From Cognataquiflexum nitidum (lineage in GTDB: Bacteria > Bacteroidota > Bacteroidia > Cytophagales > Cyclobacteriaceae): DNA of 64,000 nucleotides. Positions within the stretch are counted from its first letter, which is position 1. Every line of letters begins with the position of its first letter. The DNA lies in assembly GCF_022538055.1 (NCBI RefSeq), contig NZ_JAKZAM010000017.1, positions 1-64,000 on the forward strand, read 5' to 3'. The translations under genes and the position numbers were made by a program. Positions 1-10,310 of the stretch are shown here, piece by piece. Below the pieces are notes generated by a model that made no database searches, was not told where the DNA came from, and saw only the letters and a program-made list of their open reading frames with translations.

Positions 1-1
1 C

Positions 2-73
2 GACACCTTGATCAAAAAGTCAGAAAATGTCCTCCAAAACCTCACTCATATAGCTAAATTACAACCTGAGTAG
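2..73 (+). CDS. possible C-terminal end of an upstream gene (partial)
   Basis: The first bases can be read as an open frame of 23 codons ending in TAG at 71-73, finishing in a peptide like NLTHIAKLQPE. Its codons (ATC, CTC, CTT-poor, AAG) resemble those of the main genome rather than the AT-rich cassette that follows. The start lies outside the window. No family can be named from so short a tail, and it could be chance; the change in base composition directly after the stop is the main support. Confidence 0.35.
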   Translation, partial: DTLIKKSENVLQNLTHIAKLQPE

Positions 74-219
74 TTACAATAAAATTTTTAATTCTAATAT
101 TTTGGTTTAAATTTTTTATCAAATAAATAAATAATAGTTTTAATAAACATTAAGCATCTTCCATTTATCAAATTTTAAGATAAAAAAATTTTCTCATGAA
201 AATTAATTAAATACCTAAA

Positions 220-1581
220 ATGAAAAAAAATCATCAACCAATTAAATTACAAAATACACGTTCAAAGAAAGAGCTATCTTTAAGGCGAAAAAAAAAGAAA
301 GGAAAGAAAATTTTTTCAGGATCAATAAAATTTATCCATCTGACAAATTTTTATCGAAAATATGACCTAAAGATTTTAGAAAATAGCAAATCAAAATTAA
401 TCAGCTTTTTCGAATCCAAGTTTAAAAACAAATGGGATTTTAACCTTCATTTTAAAATACCTAAAATTTTTAGTCTTAAAAGAAATTATAAAGAAACATT
501 AGAAATTATTATTTCGATAAACTATACAATTTTCGAATCTAGAGGATTTGACTATAAGATTACTGTAGATTTTTCAAATTGTATTGATGTAGATTTACCC
601 TCCTTATTTCTTCTTCAAATTTGTAAAATTCAGTTAAAAGAAGATTTAGAAAAAATCAATAAAAGACTAACTGTTATAAAATTTATTCCGAAAATAGAAG
701 TTTCAAAATCAAATCACGATGAAGTTAACAAACAGTTATTGTTAAACGGTTTTGTAAAAATCGATGAATTAACGTTAGAAAAAGGTGACTTAGTACCTAT
801 TCACTCTATTGGTTTTCTTACTGGTAGAAAACAGCAAAAATCATATGCGGAAAATAAAAAAGGAAAATTAACCACAAAAACCGTGTTATATATAAATGAT
901 TGTTTGAATGATGTTGGTTTTGAATTATCTGAAGAGGGAAGAGGGTTCGTAGAGGGAATAATATCTGAAATGCTAAATAATGCTGAAGACCATAGTCCAT
1001 TTGAAAACTGGTATTTAACAGCAAATTATCTAAAAAATTTAACAGAAGATTTAAATGAGGAAAAAATAGGAGAATTAAATTTAGCAATTTTTAATTTTGG
1101 CTTTTCAATATTTGAGGGTTTAGAACAAACAAAAGAATTAAACATCGAAAATTATAATCTCATCGAATCTTTGTATAATTCCTATTTGGGAAGAAATTAT
1201 ATATCAAAGGATAATTATTTTACCTTACTAGCACTTCAAGAAGGCATAAGCCGATTAAAATACGAAGATTCAAGCAGAGGAACGGGAACAATTAAATTTA
1301 TTAAATCGTTTCTAGAATTAGGAGATTTTGAAAATGAAAAACATAAACCAAGGCTTCATATATTTTCAGGTAAAACAGAATTAATCTGTGACAATAAATA
1401 TAGACCGTTCGAAAAAGATGGCGTCAATTTAATATCTTTAAATTCAATAAAAGATTTAAAAGAAAAACAAGATCGAAATAATTTGAAAGAATTGGATTTA
1501 GAATTTCCCGGAACATTGTTAAATGCAAAAATTTACCTTAATCAAAACTATCTGGAAAGGAAGCAAAATGAAGGAAAATAG
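220..1581 (+). CDS. GHKL-type ATPase with N-terminal STAS-like region
   Basis: A 453-residue cytoplasmic protein with a very basic first 30 residues. Residues about 112-140 resemble a STAS-like strand/helix unit (VDFSNCIDVDLPSLFLLQI). Residues 245-440 look like a GHKL ATPase: an N-box with E250, N254 and H258, a glycine-rich lid SSRGTGT at 351-357, and a closing FPGTLLNAKIYL at 429-440. The usual DxGxG box is replaced by FNFGFSIFEG (291-300), so the ATP site is atypical. There is no phosphorylatable histidine domain, so it is not a classical sensor kinase. It overlaps the next gene by 14 nt, which suggests translational coupling to the DUF4325-like protein; an anti-sigma/anti-anti-sigma type switch is an inference. 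The gene is visibly AT-rich and probably acquired by transfer. Confidence 0.6.
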   Translation: MKKNHQPIKLQNTRSKKELSLRRKKKKGKKIFSGSIKFIHLTNFYRKYDLKILENSKSKLISFFESKFKNKWDFNLHFKIPKIFSLKRNYKETLEIIISINYTIFESRGFDYKITVDFSNCIDVDLPSLFLLQICKIQLKEDLEKINKRLTVIKFIPKIEVSKSNHDEVNKQLLLNGFVKIDELTLEKGDLVPIHSIGFLTGRKQQKSYAENKKGKLTTKTVLYINDCLNDVGFELSEEGRGFVEGIISEMLNNAEDHSPFENWYLTANYLKNLTEDLNEEKIGELNLAIFNFGFSIFEGLEQTKELNIENYNLIESLYNSYLGRNYISKDNYFTLLALQEGISRLKYEDSSRGTGTIKFIKSFLELGDFENEKHKPRLHIFSGKTELICDNKYRPFEKDGVNLISLNSIKDLKEKQDRNNLKELDLEFPGTLLNAKIYLNQNYLERKQNEGK

Positions 1582-1939
1582 AGAAAGAATTGATTTATCG
1601 AAATTTAGAGGACATCGAAGTTCTTTATTTACCGGAAGACCTCAAGGTGTAAATGCTAGAGTTGAATTAAATTTGAATAATAAGGATTTAGATTTAAATC
1701 TTTATACTATTTTTATTCCTAAAGGTACTACTTCCATTAATCCTTCTTTTTTCCTAGGATTGTTTTATGAAAGTATTAAAAAACTTGGTTTTGAAAGTTT
1801 TGAAAATAAGTACAAATTTGAATTTGGTGATAATTCAGATCGTGTATTAAATGTTTTAAAAAGCCATATTCAAGAAGGATTAGACTATGCAAAAAATTCA
1901 TTAAAGGATATCAATACTCTAAAAAAAATTTTTTCTTAA
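1568..1939 (+). CDS. STAS-like DUF4325 family protein
   Basis: A 123-residue protein. I place the start at 1568 because the upstream in-frame codons lie inside the previous gene and a purine-rich GGAAAGGAAG precedes this ATG. The order of elements (short N-terminal RGHRSSLFTGR, central strands, INPSFFLGLFYES at about 58-70, then a helix and FEFGDNSD) matches the STAS-like DUF4325 pattern, in which a conserved SF begins a helix. DUF4325 proteins commonly sit beside GHKL ATPases, as here, so this may be the switch partner of the upstream ATPase. Family assignment is by pattern memory only and the function is unknown. Confidence 0.5.
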   Translation: MKENRERIDLSKFRGHRSSLFTGRPQGVNARVELNLNNKDLDLNLYTIFIPKGTTSINPSFFLGLFYESIKKLGFESFENKYKFEFGDNSDRVLNVLKSHIQEGLDYAKNSLKDINTLKKIFS

Positions 1940-2506
1940 ATGTTATTTTTTATTTTTCTACATCATATAGAAATTACCGGAGAAGATGTCCTTGATTTTT
2001 TTGATAAAACTTCTGGAATATTAAGTGCAGTGATTATTATTTTGATCTTTATTTGGGAGAGAAAAATCAATAAAAAAGAAAGAATTAATGAATCTCTTGT
2101 AAATTGGTATTTAAATGTTTTGATTGAAAGAAACATACAAAAAATAGATTCATTTTTTGAACAACTTGAAATTTTCTTTATCGAGGATATAAAGGTTAGT
2201 CAAAATAATCTTTTTTTGGAGGATGAAGACATAAATTTTGGTTTAAAGCTAGATTATATTAAAAAATTTGATGATCTGAAAGAGAATTTTAATATCCAAT
2301 TCTTAACAATTGTTTCATCCTTGGATTCAGAACTTTACTCAATATGCCTCAATAAAATCAATGAAGTAGAAGATACAGTAAAGTCTCACATTGATAAAAC
2401 TTTTTCAGGTGAACTTAATGGTTTAAATAGGTTAAAAATTTCTCAACTTAAAGCAGAATTTTACAATATACTTTACAAGCCTATTGAAAAAATTCACAAA
2501 ACTTAA
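1940..2506 (+). CDS. single-TM protein of unknown function, third gene of AT-rich cassette
   Basis: A 188-residue protein whose ATG follows the TAA of the previous gene with no gap, so the two are almost certainly co-translated. Residues about 25-39 form one strongly hydrophobic segment (ILSAVIIILIFIW), followed by a basic stretch (ERKINKKER) that places the remaining 145 residues in the cytoplasm. That part is predicted helical and lysine/glutamate-rich. I do not recognise a family. In context it is a candidate membrane-anchored output or sensor of the GHKL/STAS pair. Confidence 0.55.
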   Translation: MLFFIFLHHIEITGEDVLDFFDKTSGILSAVIIILIFIWERKINKKERINESLVNWYLNVLIERNIQKIDSFFEQLEIFFIEDIKVSQNNLFLEDEDINFGLKLDYIKKFDDLKENFNIQFLTIVSSLDSELYSICLNKINEVEDTVKSHIDKTFSGELNGLNRLKISQLKAEFYNILYKPIEKIHKT

Positions 2507-2701
2507 TTTCATTTTTAAACTTGCATTAGCATTTATTAGAATAAATTAAAAAAATTGACCATCTAAAAATTTGGAAATTAAATTTTGGACAGTGTTTAAT
2601 TTTACAATTACTTCTTACACTGATTAATTCCATTACTTATCACCCTTTTTTAATTTCCCACCAATTCTCCCCTCTCCCTTAGTCCCTTTGTGGGAAATAC
2701 C

Positions 2702-2709
2702 TATCTTTG
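2702..2709 (+). promoter_or_regulatory. Bacteroidota -7 box of the ABC-F gene
   Basis: TATCTTTG fits the TAnnTTTG consensus exactly and lies 24 nt before the ATG at 2734. A TTTG is present only 11 nt upstream (2687-2690), not at the usual spacing, so the -33 element is unclear. Confidence 0.5.
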
Positions 2710-2727
2710 CACCTCGAAATAATTTAG

Positions 2728-4347
<1,620 letters not shown>

Positions 4348-4706
4348 ATATGAGATTTGAGATGTGAGATTTAAGATTTAAGATTTGAATACGACCAGTG
4401 ATGTAATTGTCGGTGCCGTCACCCTGAGTGAAGCGAAGGGTCTCACCAAAATTAAATGAGATCCTTCAGTTCCCGAAAAAACGGGACAGGCTGTACCTCC
4501 TTCAGGATGACGCATCACAAACTCAATTTTACTTACTGATAATGCTGAATTTTATTAATTCGAATGACAAAATACTCCTAGAAAAAGATATGAGATGGAT
4601 ATTGGATATTAATTGATATTTTATTCTGGCCAATCCCAATATCCAATATCAATCAGTATCCATTAATATCAGAATTAAGTAGACCACCATTAATTTATAG
4701 CTAAAG
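4348..4706. repeat. intergenic word arrays around a GTCA-type inverted repeat
   Basis: The 359-nt gap holds no gene. It starts with GAGATTTGAGA-like words (4350-4390), then a GTCAcc...GATGAC inverted element (4418-4511), then GATATTGGATATT words on the + strand (4590-4617), then the complementary CCAATATC/AATATCC words (4630-4675). The last two blocks form an imperfect large hairpin (GGATATTGG against CCAATATCC). Confidence 0.7.
4418..4511. repeat. GTCA-bordered intergenic inverted repeat, divergent copy
   Basis: Begins GTCACCCTGAGTGAAGCGAA and ends CTTCAGGATGAC, with an inner TCTC...GAGA pair. It resembles the elements at 12892-12966, 17740-17814 and 17997-18095. Such GTCATTCTGA-type elements are widespread in intergenic DNA of Bacteroidota and other phyla. 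Confidence 0.65.
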
Positions 4707-6116
4707 TTGCTAGTAATTGCCATCATCATCTACCTCTTAGTCACTGTAGCGATAGGTGCTTGGTCATCGAAGCTGGTCAAAAACTCCAAGGACTTTGTAT
4801 TGGCAGGAAGGAAGTTGCCACTTTTTTTATCTGCCTCGGCATTGTTTGCGACATGGTTTGGGTCTGAGACCATCTTTGGCGCTTCTTCCGAATACCTTGA
4901 ACATGGACTGCAGGGTGTGATGGAAGATCCATTTGGAGGGGCACTGTGTTTGGTATTGTTCGGCGCTTTCTTTTTGAGACCGATGTACAGGATGAATGTC
5001 CTGACTTTGGGTGATGTTTATAAAAAAATCTTTGGGAAAAGGGTCGAGTTTTTCGCCTCGATTTTTATGGTACCGGTTTACTTTGGATACGTGGCTGCGC
5101 AATTGGTAGCTATGGCCTTGATTTTTACAACTGTTACAGACCTGAGCATTCAGCAGGGAATCATCATCAGTGCTGTGGTTGTGGTCTTTTATACTTTCCT
5201 TGGAGGAATGTGGGCGATATCGATAACCGATTTTATACAGACAACGCTGATCGTCGTGGGCTTGGTTTGGGTAGCGGTTTTAGTAGCCCAAAAAGCCGGC
5301 GGGGTGATGCCGATTTTGGAATCTGCTCCTGAGGGAAGTTTCCAGTTTTTACCGAATCCTGACCCGATTTCATGGCTCAATTACCTTGGCGCATGGATGG
5401 TTTTGGGTTTGGGAAGTATTCCGAGTCAGGACATTTACCAAAGGGTCATGTCTTCCAAATCTGAGAAAGTCGCCGTCCAATCCACCTACCTTGCCGGGGG
5501 ATTTTATGTAACGATTGGTCTTTTGCCCTTATTCATTGCGCTTGGAGCCAAATTTCTTTATCCCGAAATCTACCTTGAAAACAAACAATTGCTTCTCCCA
5601 GAAATGGTCCTTAGACATAGCGGAATGCATGTTCAGATCCTGTTTTTTGGAGCGTTGATCTCTGCGATTATGAGTACGACGAGTTCGGGTTTGTTGGCCC
5701 CTTCCGCCATTTTATCAGAAAATATCATCAAGCCCTATTTTGGATCAAGGTTAAAAGAGAAGTATTTCCTTTGGATCCTGCGGGGAAATATTGTGGCCGT
5801 GGCCCTGATAGCTACAGTGCTTGCACAATGGAAGACCAATATTTATGAGCTTGTGGCAGGCGCATCGATCCTGTTGTTGGTCTCCTTGTTTGTGCCGCTT
5901 ACAGCAGGATTATATTGGAAAAAAGCCTCCGAAATGGGCGCTTTGATGTCAATTGTCTTTGGGATGATTGCTTACCTTGTGTTGGAAATATTTGAATTGC
6001 CGATTTATACCCACATCCCTGCACTGTGCGTCAGCGCTGTCGCCATGATTGTGGGAACTTTGATTTTCCCTAAAAACAAATACCATGCTCCCCTATCCCA
6101 TCATCAAACTCCTTAA
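4707..6116 (+). CDS. sodium:solute symporter (SSS family)
   Basis: A 469-residue polytopic inner-membrane protein with about 12-13 hydrophobic segments. The opening IYLLVTVAIGAW, then FVLAGRKLPLFLSASALFATW and GSETIFGASS, is the classical SSS N-terminus; the middle GLGSIPSQDIYQRVMSSKS motif and ISAIMSTTSSGLLAPS carry the conserved serines of the sodium-binding region. The start is TTG at 4707: an in-frame TAG at 4698-4700 blocks any earlier start, and this position gives the usual N-terminus. The substrate cannot be read from sequence. Its last 32 nt overlap the methyltransferase gene, so the two are co-transcribed. Confidence 0.88.
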   Translation: MLVIAIIIYLLVTVAIGAWSSKLVKNSKDFVLAGRKLPLFLSASALFATWFGSETIFGASSEYLEHGLQGVMEDPFGGALCLVLFGAFFLRPMYRMNVLTLGDVYKKIFGKRVEFFASIFMVPVYFGYVAAQLVAMALIFTTVTDLSIQQGIIISAVVVVFYTFLGGMWAISITDFIQTTLIVVGLVWVAVLVAQKAGGVMPILESAPEGSFQFLPNPDPISWLNYLGAWMVLGLGSIPSQDIYQRVMSSKSEKVAVQSTYLAGGFYVTIGLLPLFIALGAKFLYPEIYLENKQLLLPEMVLRHSGMHVQILFFGALISAIMSTTSSGLLAPSAILSENIIKPYFGSRLKEKYFLWILRGNIVAVALIATVLAQWKTNIYELVAGASILLLVSLFVPLTAGLYWKKASEMGALMSIVFGMIAYLVLEIFELPIYTHIPALCVSAVAMIVGTLIFPKNKYHAPLSHHQTP

Positions 6117-7266
6117 AGGAAAAGAGATTTCAAGTCTCAGGAAACACCATTGGATTTTTTCGGGGGCGATTGCTGCCAAAGATGAAGTCCTCAAAAACGG
6201 AGAATTGGTACAGGTTCACAGCCATAAGAACCAACTTCTCGGTGTAGGACATTTTCAATATGGCTCGATCATGGTCAGGATGGTGAGTTTTGAGGAGGAA
6301 ATAATCGACCTGGATTTTTGGAAAAAAAGACTTGCCCAATCCTATCGCCTGCGTGAAGCGATAGGGCTGACAGCTAATCCTGAGACCAATGTGTACCGCT
6401 TGGTTCATGGGGAAAGTGACGGGCTGCCGGGATTGATTGTAGATTTTTACAATGGCACTGCGGTCATCCAAACTCATCATATCGGAATGTATAGGCACGT
6501 GAAGGAAATCAGTCAGGGGCTCCAGTTTGTCTTGGGATCAAAGTTGCAATGTGTCTATGACAAAAGCGCGGAGACATTGCCAAGGGATTTGGGGGTTGAA
6601 AACAGGGTGGTTTTTGGTCAACCTGATACCAATATGGTGGTGGAATATGGCTGTCAATATGAAATCGATTGGGAAAAGGGACAAAAAACAGGCTTTTTTG
6701 TTGACCAAAGGGAAAACAGGTTCTTGCTTGGCAAATACAGCAAAGGGAAGAAAGTACTCAACACCTTTTGCTATTCCGGTGGGTTCTCGGTTTCGGCCCT
6801 GAAAGCCGGGGCATCTGAAGTCCATTCGGTAGATATTTCTGCCAAAGCCATAGAACTGACAGACCGGAATGTAGCCTTGAACGCAGGATTTGAAGGAAAA
6901 CACCAATCCATTGTCGCTGATGTGGTGAAGTACATCCGGGAAATCGAAACCGACTATGACATCATTGTCCTCGATCCACCTGCCTTTGCCAAAAACCTAA
7001 AAGCCAAACACAATGCGGTTCAGGCTTACAAAAGGCTGAATCTCGAAGCGCTCAAGCATATCAAAAAGGGAGGAATTCTATTTACATTTTCCTGTTCGCA
7101 GGTCGTGGACAAACAGCTTTTCGCCAATACCATCACGGCGGCAGCCATGGAAGCCGGCAGGAATGTCAAAATCCTCCATTACCTTTCCCAACCCGCAGAC
7201 CACCCGATCAATATTTTCCATATGGAAACGGAGTATTTGAAGGGGTTGGTGGTTTATGTGGATTGA
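6085..7266 (+). CDS. RlmI-type SAM-dependent rRNA cytosine-C5 methyltransferase
   Basis: A 393-residue cytoplasmic enzyme. The N-terminal 75 residues form a PUA RNA-binding domain (WIFSGAI, LVQVHSHKNQLLGVGHF). The Rossmann methyltransferase follows: SAM motif NTFCYSGGFSVSALKAGA (about 228-245), acidic VHSVDIS, motif IV VLDPPAFAKN (about 292-301) and motif VI FSCSQ with C336, the expected catalytic cysteine. Length and order match RlmI/YccW, which makes m5C in 23S rRNA; the exact target is inferred. ATG at 6085 lies inside the symporter gene. Confidence 0.9.
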   Translation: MLPYPIIKLLKGKEISSLRKHHWIFSGAIAAKDEVLKNGELVQVHSHKNQLLGVGHFQYGSIMVRMVSFEEEIIDLDFWKKRLAQSYRLREAIGLTANPETNVYRLVHGESDGLPGLIVDFYNGTAVIQTHHIGMYRHVKEISQGLQFVLGSKLQCVYDKSAETLPRDLGVENRVVFGQPDTNMVVEYGCQYEIDWEKGQKTGFFVDQRENRFLLGKYSKGKKVLNTFCYSGGFSVSALKAGASEVHSVDISAKAIELTDRNVALNAGFEGKHQSIVADVVKYIREIETDYDIIVLDPPAFAKNLKAKHNAVQAYKRLNLEALKHIKKGGILFTFSCSQVVDKQLFANTITAAAMEAGRNVKILHYLSQPADHPINIFHMETEYLKGLVVYVD

Positions 7267-7827
7267 GGGGGTTGGGGAGTAAGGAAGTTGGGAAGGATGG
7301 AAGTTGGAAGTTGGAGGAAAAGACCGATGACGGATGACGGATGTTTGGGAGGTGAGAAAGAAAAAGAATTCTTTGATATTTGAAGGTATTGTTTGTGAAA
7401 ATGCCATGAATACAGAAAGCTTATCCTTGTCACTTTGACCTGAGGGAGAAGTCTTTGGGAAGTAGGAAGTTTGGAAGTGGGAAGGTGGGAAGTTTGGAAG
7501 TTGGAAGTTGGAAGTTGGAAGTTATGGATAAAAAGACATTCCGATTGTGATAACATCAAGCATATAAAAATCCTATCCTTGTCACTTCGACCAGGGGGAG
7601 AAGTCTTTTGGAATCAGAAGTAATTAGGAAAGACTAATTAAAAAAACAAGATTATCTCTATTATTCCTTCTGCGAAATCTGCGAGATCTGCGGGAAAAAT
7701 TTTCATTTTTGGTTCTTGGTTAAAGCAAAGAATCTTATCAAGTGGAAAGAATTCATCCTTTTTGATCATTCCTTTTGCTCCTTAATGAGAATTAGGCTTA
7801 ATTTTAAACCAAAATAATAAACGAAAT
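7267..7827. repeat. GGAAGTTGG word arrays in a 561-nt gap
   Basis: No gene is supported. GGAAGTTGG/GGAAGGATGG words fill 7270-7317 and 7448-7523, all with the G-rich strand on +. Between and after them lie two related 25-nt phrases (CTTATCCTTGTCACTTTGAC at 7420-7439 and a near copy ending CACTTCGACC near 7590). A TCTGCGA/GATCTGCGGG triplet lies at 7668-7693. Repetitive antisense reading frames here are artefacts of the arrays. Confidence 0.75.
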
Positions 7828-8262
7828 ATGTACACAGGTTTACAACATCTTCATTCCGGCTTGGCTTATCTGGCCTTGGCTGCTTTGGTCATTGTGATGA
7901 TTTACGCATTAATCGGTTCCTTGAGCGGTAGGGAATTTACAGAAAAGGACAGGAAAATTGCCATGATCGGCTTCATCTTGGCCCATATCCAATTATTGGT
8001 TGGCTTGATCCTCTACTTTGTCAGTCCTCTTGGATTTTCATTGTTAACAGGTGGTGGTGCTATGGGAGACAAAGTTGCAAGACTGACTGCCTTGGAACAT
8101 CCGGTCATTAATATCTTGGCGATTATCATCATTTCCGTTGGATATATCCGTGCCAAAAAAATGACTGAAAGCCGTGCGCGCTTCCGTTCCATTTACATGA
8201 TGTATGCGATTGGTCTGGTTTTGATTCTGTCAAGAATCCCTTGGTCAAGCTGGTTGGGTTGA
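7828..8262 (+). CDS. four-helix integral membrane protein, cytochrome b-like
   Basis: A 144-residue inner-membrane protein with four hydrophobic helices (about 10-32, 45-65, 85-108, 120-140). Histidines in or near helices (H8, H11 near the N-terminus; AHIQLLVG in helix 2; LEHPVINI before helix 3) could bind haem, and similar small Bacteroidota proteins are often annotated as cytochrome b-like. That function is not shown here. It stands alone, followed by a long CAGTATTCAGT array. Confidence 0.65.
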   Translation: MYTGLQHLHSGLAYLALAALVIVMIYALIGSLSGREFTEKDRKIAMIGFILAHIQLLVGLILYFVSPLGFSLLTGGGAMGDKVARLTALEHPVINILAIIIISVGYIRAKKMTESRARFRSIYMMYAIGLVLILSRIPWSSWLG

Positions 8263-8466
8263 TCAGTATTCAGTTCCCAGTATTCAGTAGGCAGTTTTCA
8301 GTAACAGTATTCAGTTCCCAGTATTCAGTAGGCAGTTTTCAGTATTCAGTAGGCAGTTTTCAGTATTCAGTGGGCAGGTTTCAGTAAACAGTAAACAGTA
8401 CCCAGTATTCAGAGGGTAGTTTTCAGTAAGCAGTATTCAGTGGGCAGTAAACGCCACTGAATACTG
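8263..8466. repeat. CAGTATTCAGT word array
   Basis: About 200 nt of imperfect tandem words (CAGTATTCAG, TAGGCAGTTTTCAG, CAGTTCCCAGTATT), all in the same orientation and directly after the stop of the membrane protein gene. Unit length varies from about 7 to 18 nt, so it is not a strict VNTR. It ends in the perfect hairpin at 8431-8466. Confidence 0.8.
8431..8466. terminator. perfect 13-bp hairpin at the end of the CAGT array
   Basis: CAGTATTCAGTGG (8431-8443) and CCACTGAATACTG (8454-8466) are exact complements around a 10-nt loop. There is no long T-tract on +, so termination is plausible but not certain. The structure is built from the array word itself. Confidence 0.5.
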
Positions 8467-8512
8467 ATATTTTGTCTTTAATTGCTATGGTCTATGGTCT
8501 ATTAACTATTGA

Positions 8513-10093
8513 CTATATCAAAACATACATCTCCACCAATTTTTCAGCGCATCGCTCGCCATCCATAGCCGCGGAGACAATTCCTCCGGCATATCCTGCA
8601 CCTTCCCCACAGGGAAACAATCCTTTGATGATGGGATGCTCAAAACTCTCCTTGTCCCTCGGAATACGTACAGGTGAGGAAGTCCGGCTTTCTACCCCAA
8701 TAATCTGTGCGTCATTGGTCAGGTAACCTTTCATTTTTTTACCAAAATCAACAAATCCCTGTCTCAGCCTTTCTGAAATAAAATCCGGTAAAACTTCATA
8801 CATGTCTGCTGATTCCAAACCCGGCTGATAGGAAGTGTCCAACAAACTTTTGCTCACCCTTTTCTCCGTAAAATCAACCAATCGTTGGGCAGGTGCTGTC
8901 TGAGTTTCTCCGCCTGCCTTCCAGGCTTTTTGCTCCACTTCTGCCTGAAACATCATCGCAGCCAGTGGCCCATACTTTTGGTATTGGGGCAAATCCTCCA
9001 ATTCGACGGCTACGACGATACCCGAGTTGGCAAACTTGCTGTCCCTCCTACTCGGACTCATGCCGTTGACGACTATCTCACCCGGAGAAGTGGCTGCAGG
9101 CACGATAAATCCACCAGGACACATACAAAAAGAAAAAACACCCCGTTGCTTTCCTTTGAACATGGTCTGATTGACCAAAGCATAAGAAGATGCAGGCAGG
9201 TAGGGTCCGCGATCGATCTCACAATGGTATTGGATGCGGTCGATCAGGTTTTGGCTGTGCTCGACCCTCACGCCCAATGCAAAAGGCTTGGCCTCGATTA
9301 AAACCTTTTTGGAATGGAGCAAATGAAAAATATCCCGGGCAGAATGTCCTGTGGCAAGGATTACCCCTTTTCCTAAAATCCTTTCTCCGGTATGCGTGGT
9401 GATTCCCTTGATTTCATTTCTGTCCAAAATCAGGTCAGTCACTTTCGTTTCGAACAGAATATCCCCACCCGCGTCAAGTATGCTCTTTCGCAGTTCGGCC
9501 ACCAAAATGGGCAATTTGTTGGTTCCGATATGGGGATGAGCATCGACCAAAATCTCTTCCGTGGCGCCATGGGCAACCAAAATTTCCATGATCCTTCGGA
9601 TGTCTCCTCGCTTTTTGGAACGGGTATAAAGCTTGCCGTCCGAATAAGTACCTGCCCCACCCTCTCCAAAACAATAATTGGATTCAGGGTTGACGATATG
9701 GTCTTTGTTGATGGCGGCGATATCCCTTCTCCGAGCCCTGACGTCTTTTCCACGCTCGATGAGGATGGGTTTTACGCCCAATTCAATCGCTCTCAAGGCC
9801 GCAAAAAGTCCTGCCGGTCCTGCCCCGACAATGATGATAGGTTCTGCATTGCTCACATTTTGGTAGGCTTTTGGGGTAGTCAAAAGCGGCGTTGGTGCTT
9901 CATTGACAAATACCTCGGCTGTCACATTCACCCTGACCTGCCTTCCCCGAGCATCTATGGAGCGCTTGACCTGACGGGCATAAGCGTTAGGCTGTTCAGA
10001 GGAAATTCCAGCTCTTTTCAGCGCTGTCTCCCTAAAAACCTCCTCATCATAAGCTTCCTGAGGGGACAATTGTAATAGCAATTCTTTTTTCAT
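8513..10093 (-). CDS. NAD(P)/FAD-dependent oxidoreductase
   Basis: A 526-residue cytoplasmic flavoprotein. An N-terminal cap-like region of about 80 residues (KKELLLQLSPQEAYDEE) is followed by the dinucleotide motif IIVGAGPAGLFAALRAIELG (about 88-107), an arginine-rich segment RARRRDIAAI, CFGEGGAGTYSDGKL, a second FAD segment GVILATGHSARDIFHLL, and the C-terminal FPCGEGAGYAGGIVSAAMDG. This order is that of the widespread FAD-dependent family with its own C-terminal domain; the substrate is unknown. It is transcribed alone, toward the CAGT array. Confidence 0.88.
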   Translation of the reverse strand: MKKELLLQLSPQEAYDEEVFRETALKRAGISSEQPNAYARQVKRSIDARGRQVRVNVTAEVFVNEAPTPLLTTPKAYQNVSNAEPIIIVGAGPAGLFAALRAIELGVKPILIERGKDVRARRRDIAAINKDHIVNPESNYCFGEGGAGTYSDGKLYTRSKKRGDIRRIMEILVAHGATEEILVDAHPHIGTNKLPILVAELRKSILDAGGDILFETKVTDLILDRNEIKGITTHTGERILGKGVILATGHSARDIFHLLHSKKVLIEAKPFALGVRVEHSQNLIDRIQYHCEIDRGPYLPASSYALVNQTMFKGKQRGVFSFCMCPGGFIVPAATSPGEIVVNGMSPSRRDSKFANSGIVVAVELEDLPQYQKYGPLAAMMFQAEVEQKAWKAGGETQTAPAQRLVDFTEKRVSKSLLDTSYQPGLESADMYEVLPDFISERLRQGFVDFGKKMKGYLTNDAQIIGVESRTSSPVRIPRDKESFEHPIIKGLFPCGEGAGYAGGIVSAAMDGERCAEKLVEMYVLI

Positions 10094-10310
10094 TTTGTAA
10101 GGTATTTATCCTTAAATAGATGTGAGATTTGAGATTTGAGACGTGAGACGTGAGACGAGCCCTACGACTTCGCTCAGGAACCAAGGGAAGTAGGAACTAA
10201 GAGTTAAGAAACAAGAATCAGGTGGGAGATTTACCTCTTACCTTTCACCTCTTACCAAACCGTCCAACTTCCAAACTTCCACCCTCGTACCTCGTACTTC
10301 GTACTTCGTT
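10094..10310. repeat. two-sided word array (purine-rich left, pyrimidine-rich right)
   Basis: Left part on +: GAGATTTGAGACGTGAGACG and GGAAGTAGG. Right part is the opposite strand form: CTCTTACCTTTCACCTC, CCAACTTCCAAACTTCC, CTCGTACCTCGTACTTCG. The switch lies near 10230. It fills the whole 217-nt gap between two - strand genes, so orientation does not follow gene direction. Confidence 0.75.

Noticed and set aside
818..1087. Reverse-strand hydrophobic frame inside the GHKL ATPase gene
   Set aside because: AT-rich antisense produces Leu/Phe-rich peptides; the forward frame has ordered GHKL motifs.
7254..7559. Antisense reading frames with TSNFQTSHLPTSK-type repeats
   Set aside because: They are translations of the GGAAGTTGG array on the opposite strand, without start signals or a family.
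8263..8466. CRISPR-like array (CAGTATTCAGT units)
   Set aside because: Unit and interval lengths vary from about 7 to 18 nt, there are no unique spacers and no cas genes; it is one of the intergenic word arrays.
9392..10075. A 227-codon frame opposite the FAD oxidoreductase gene
   Set aside because: Shadow of a conserved coding region on the other strand; its peptide has no recognisable domain and no promoter.
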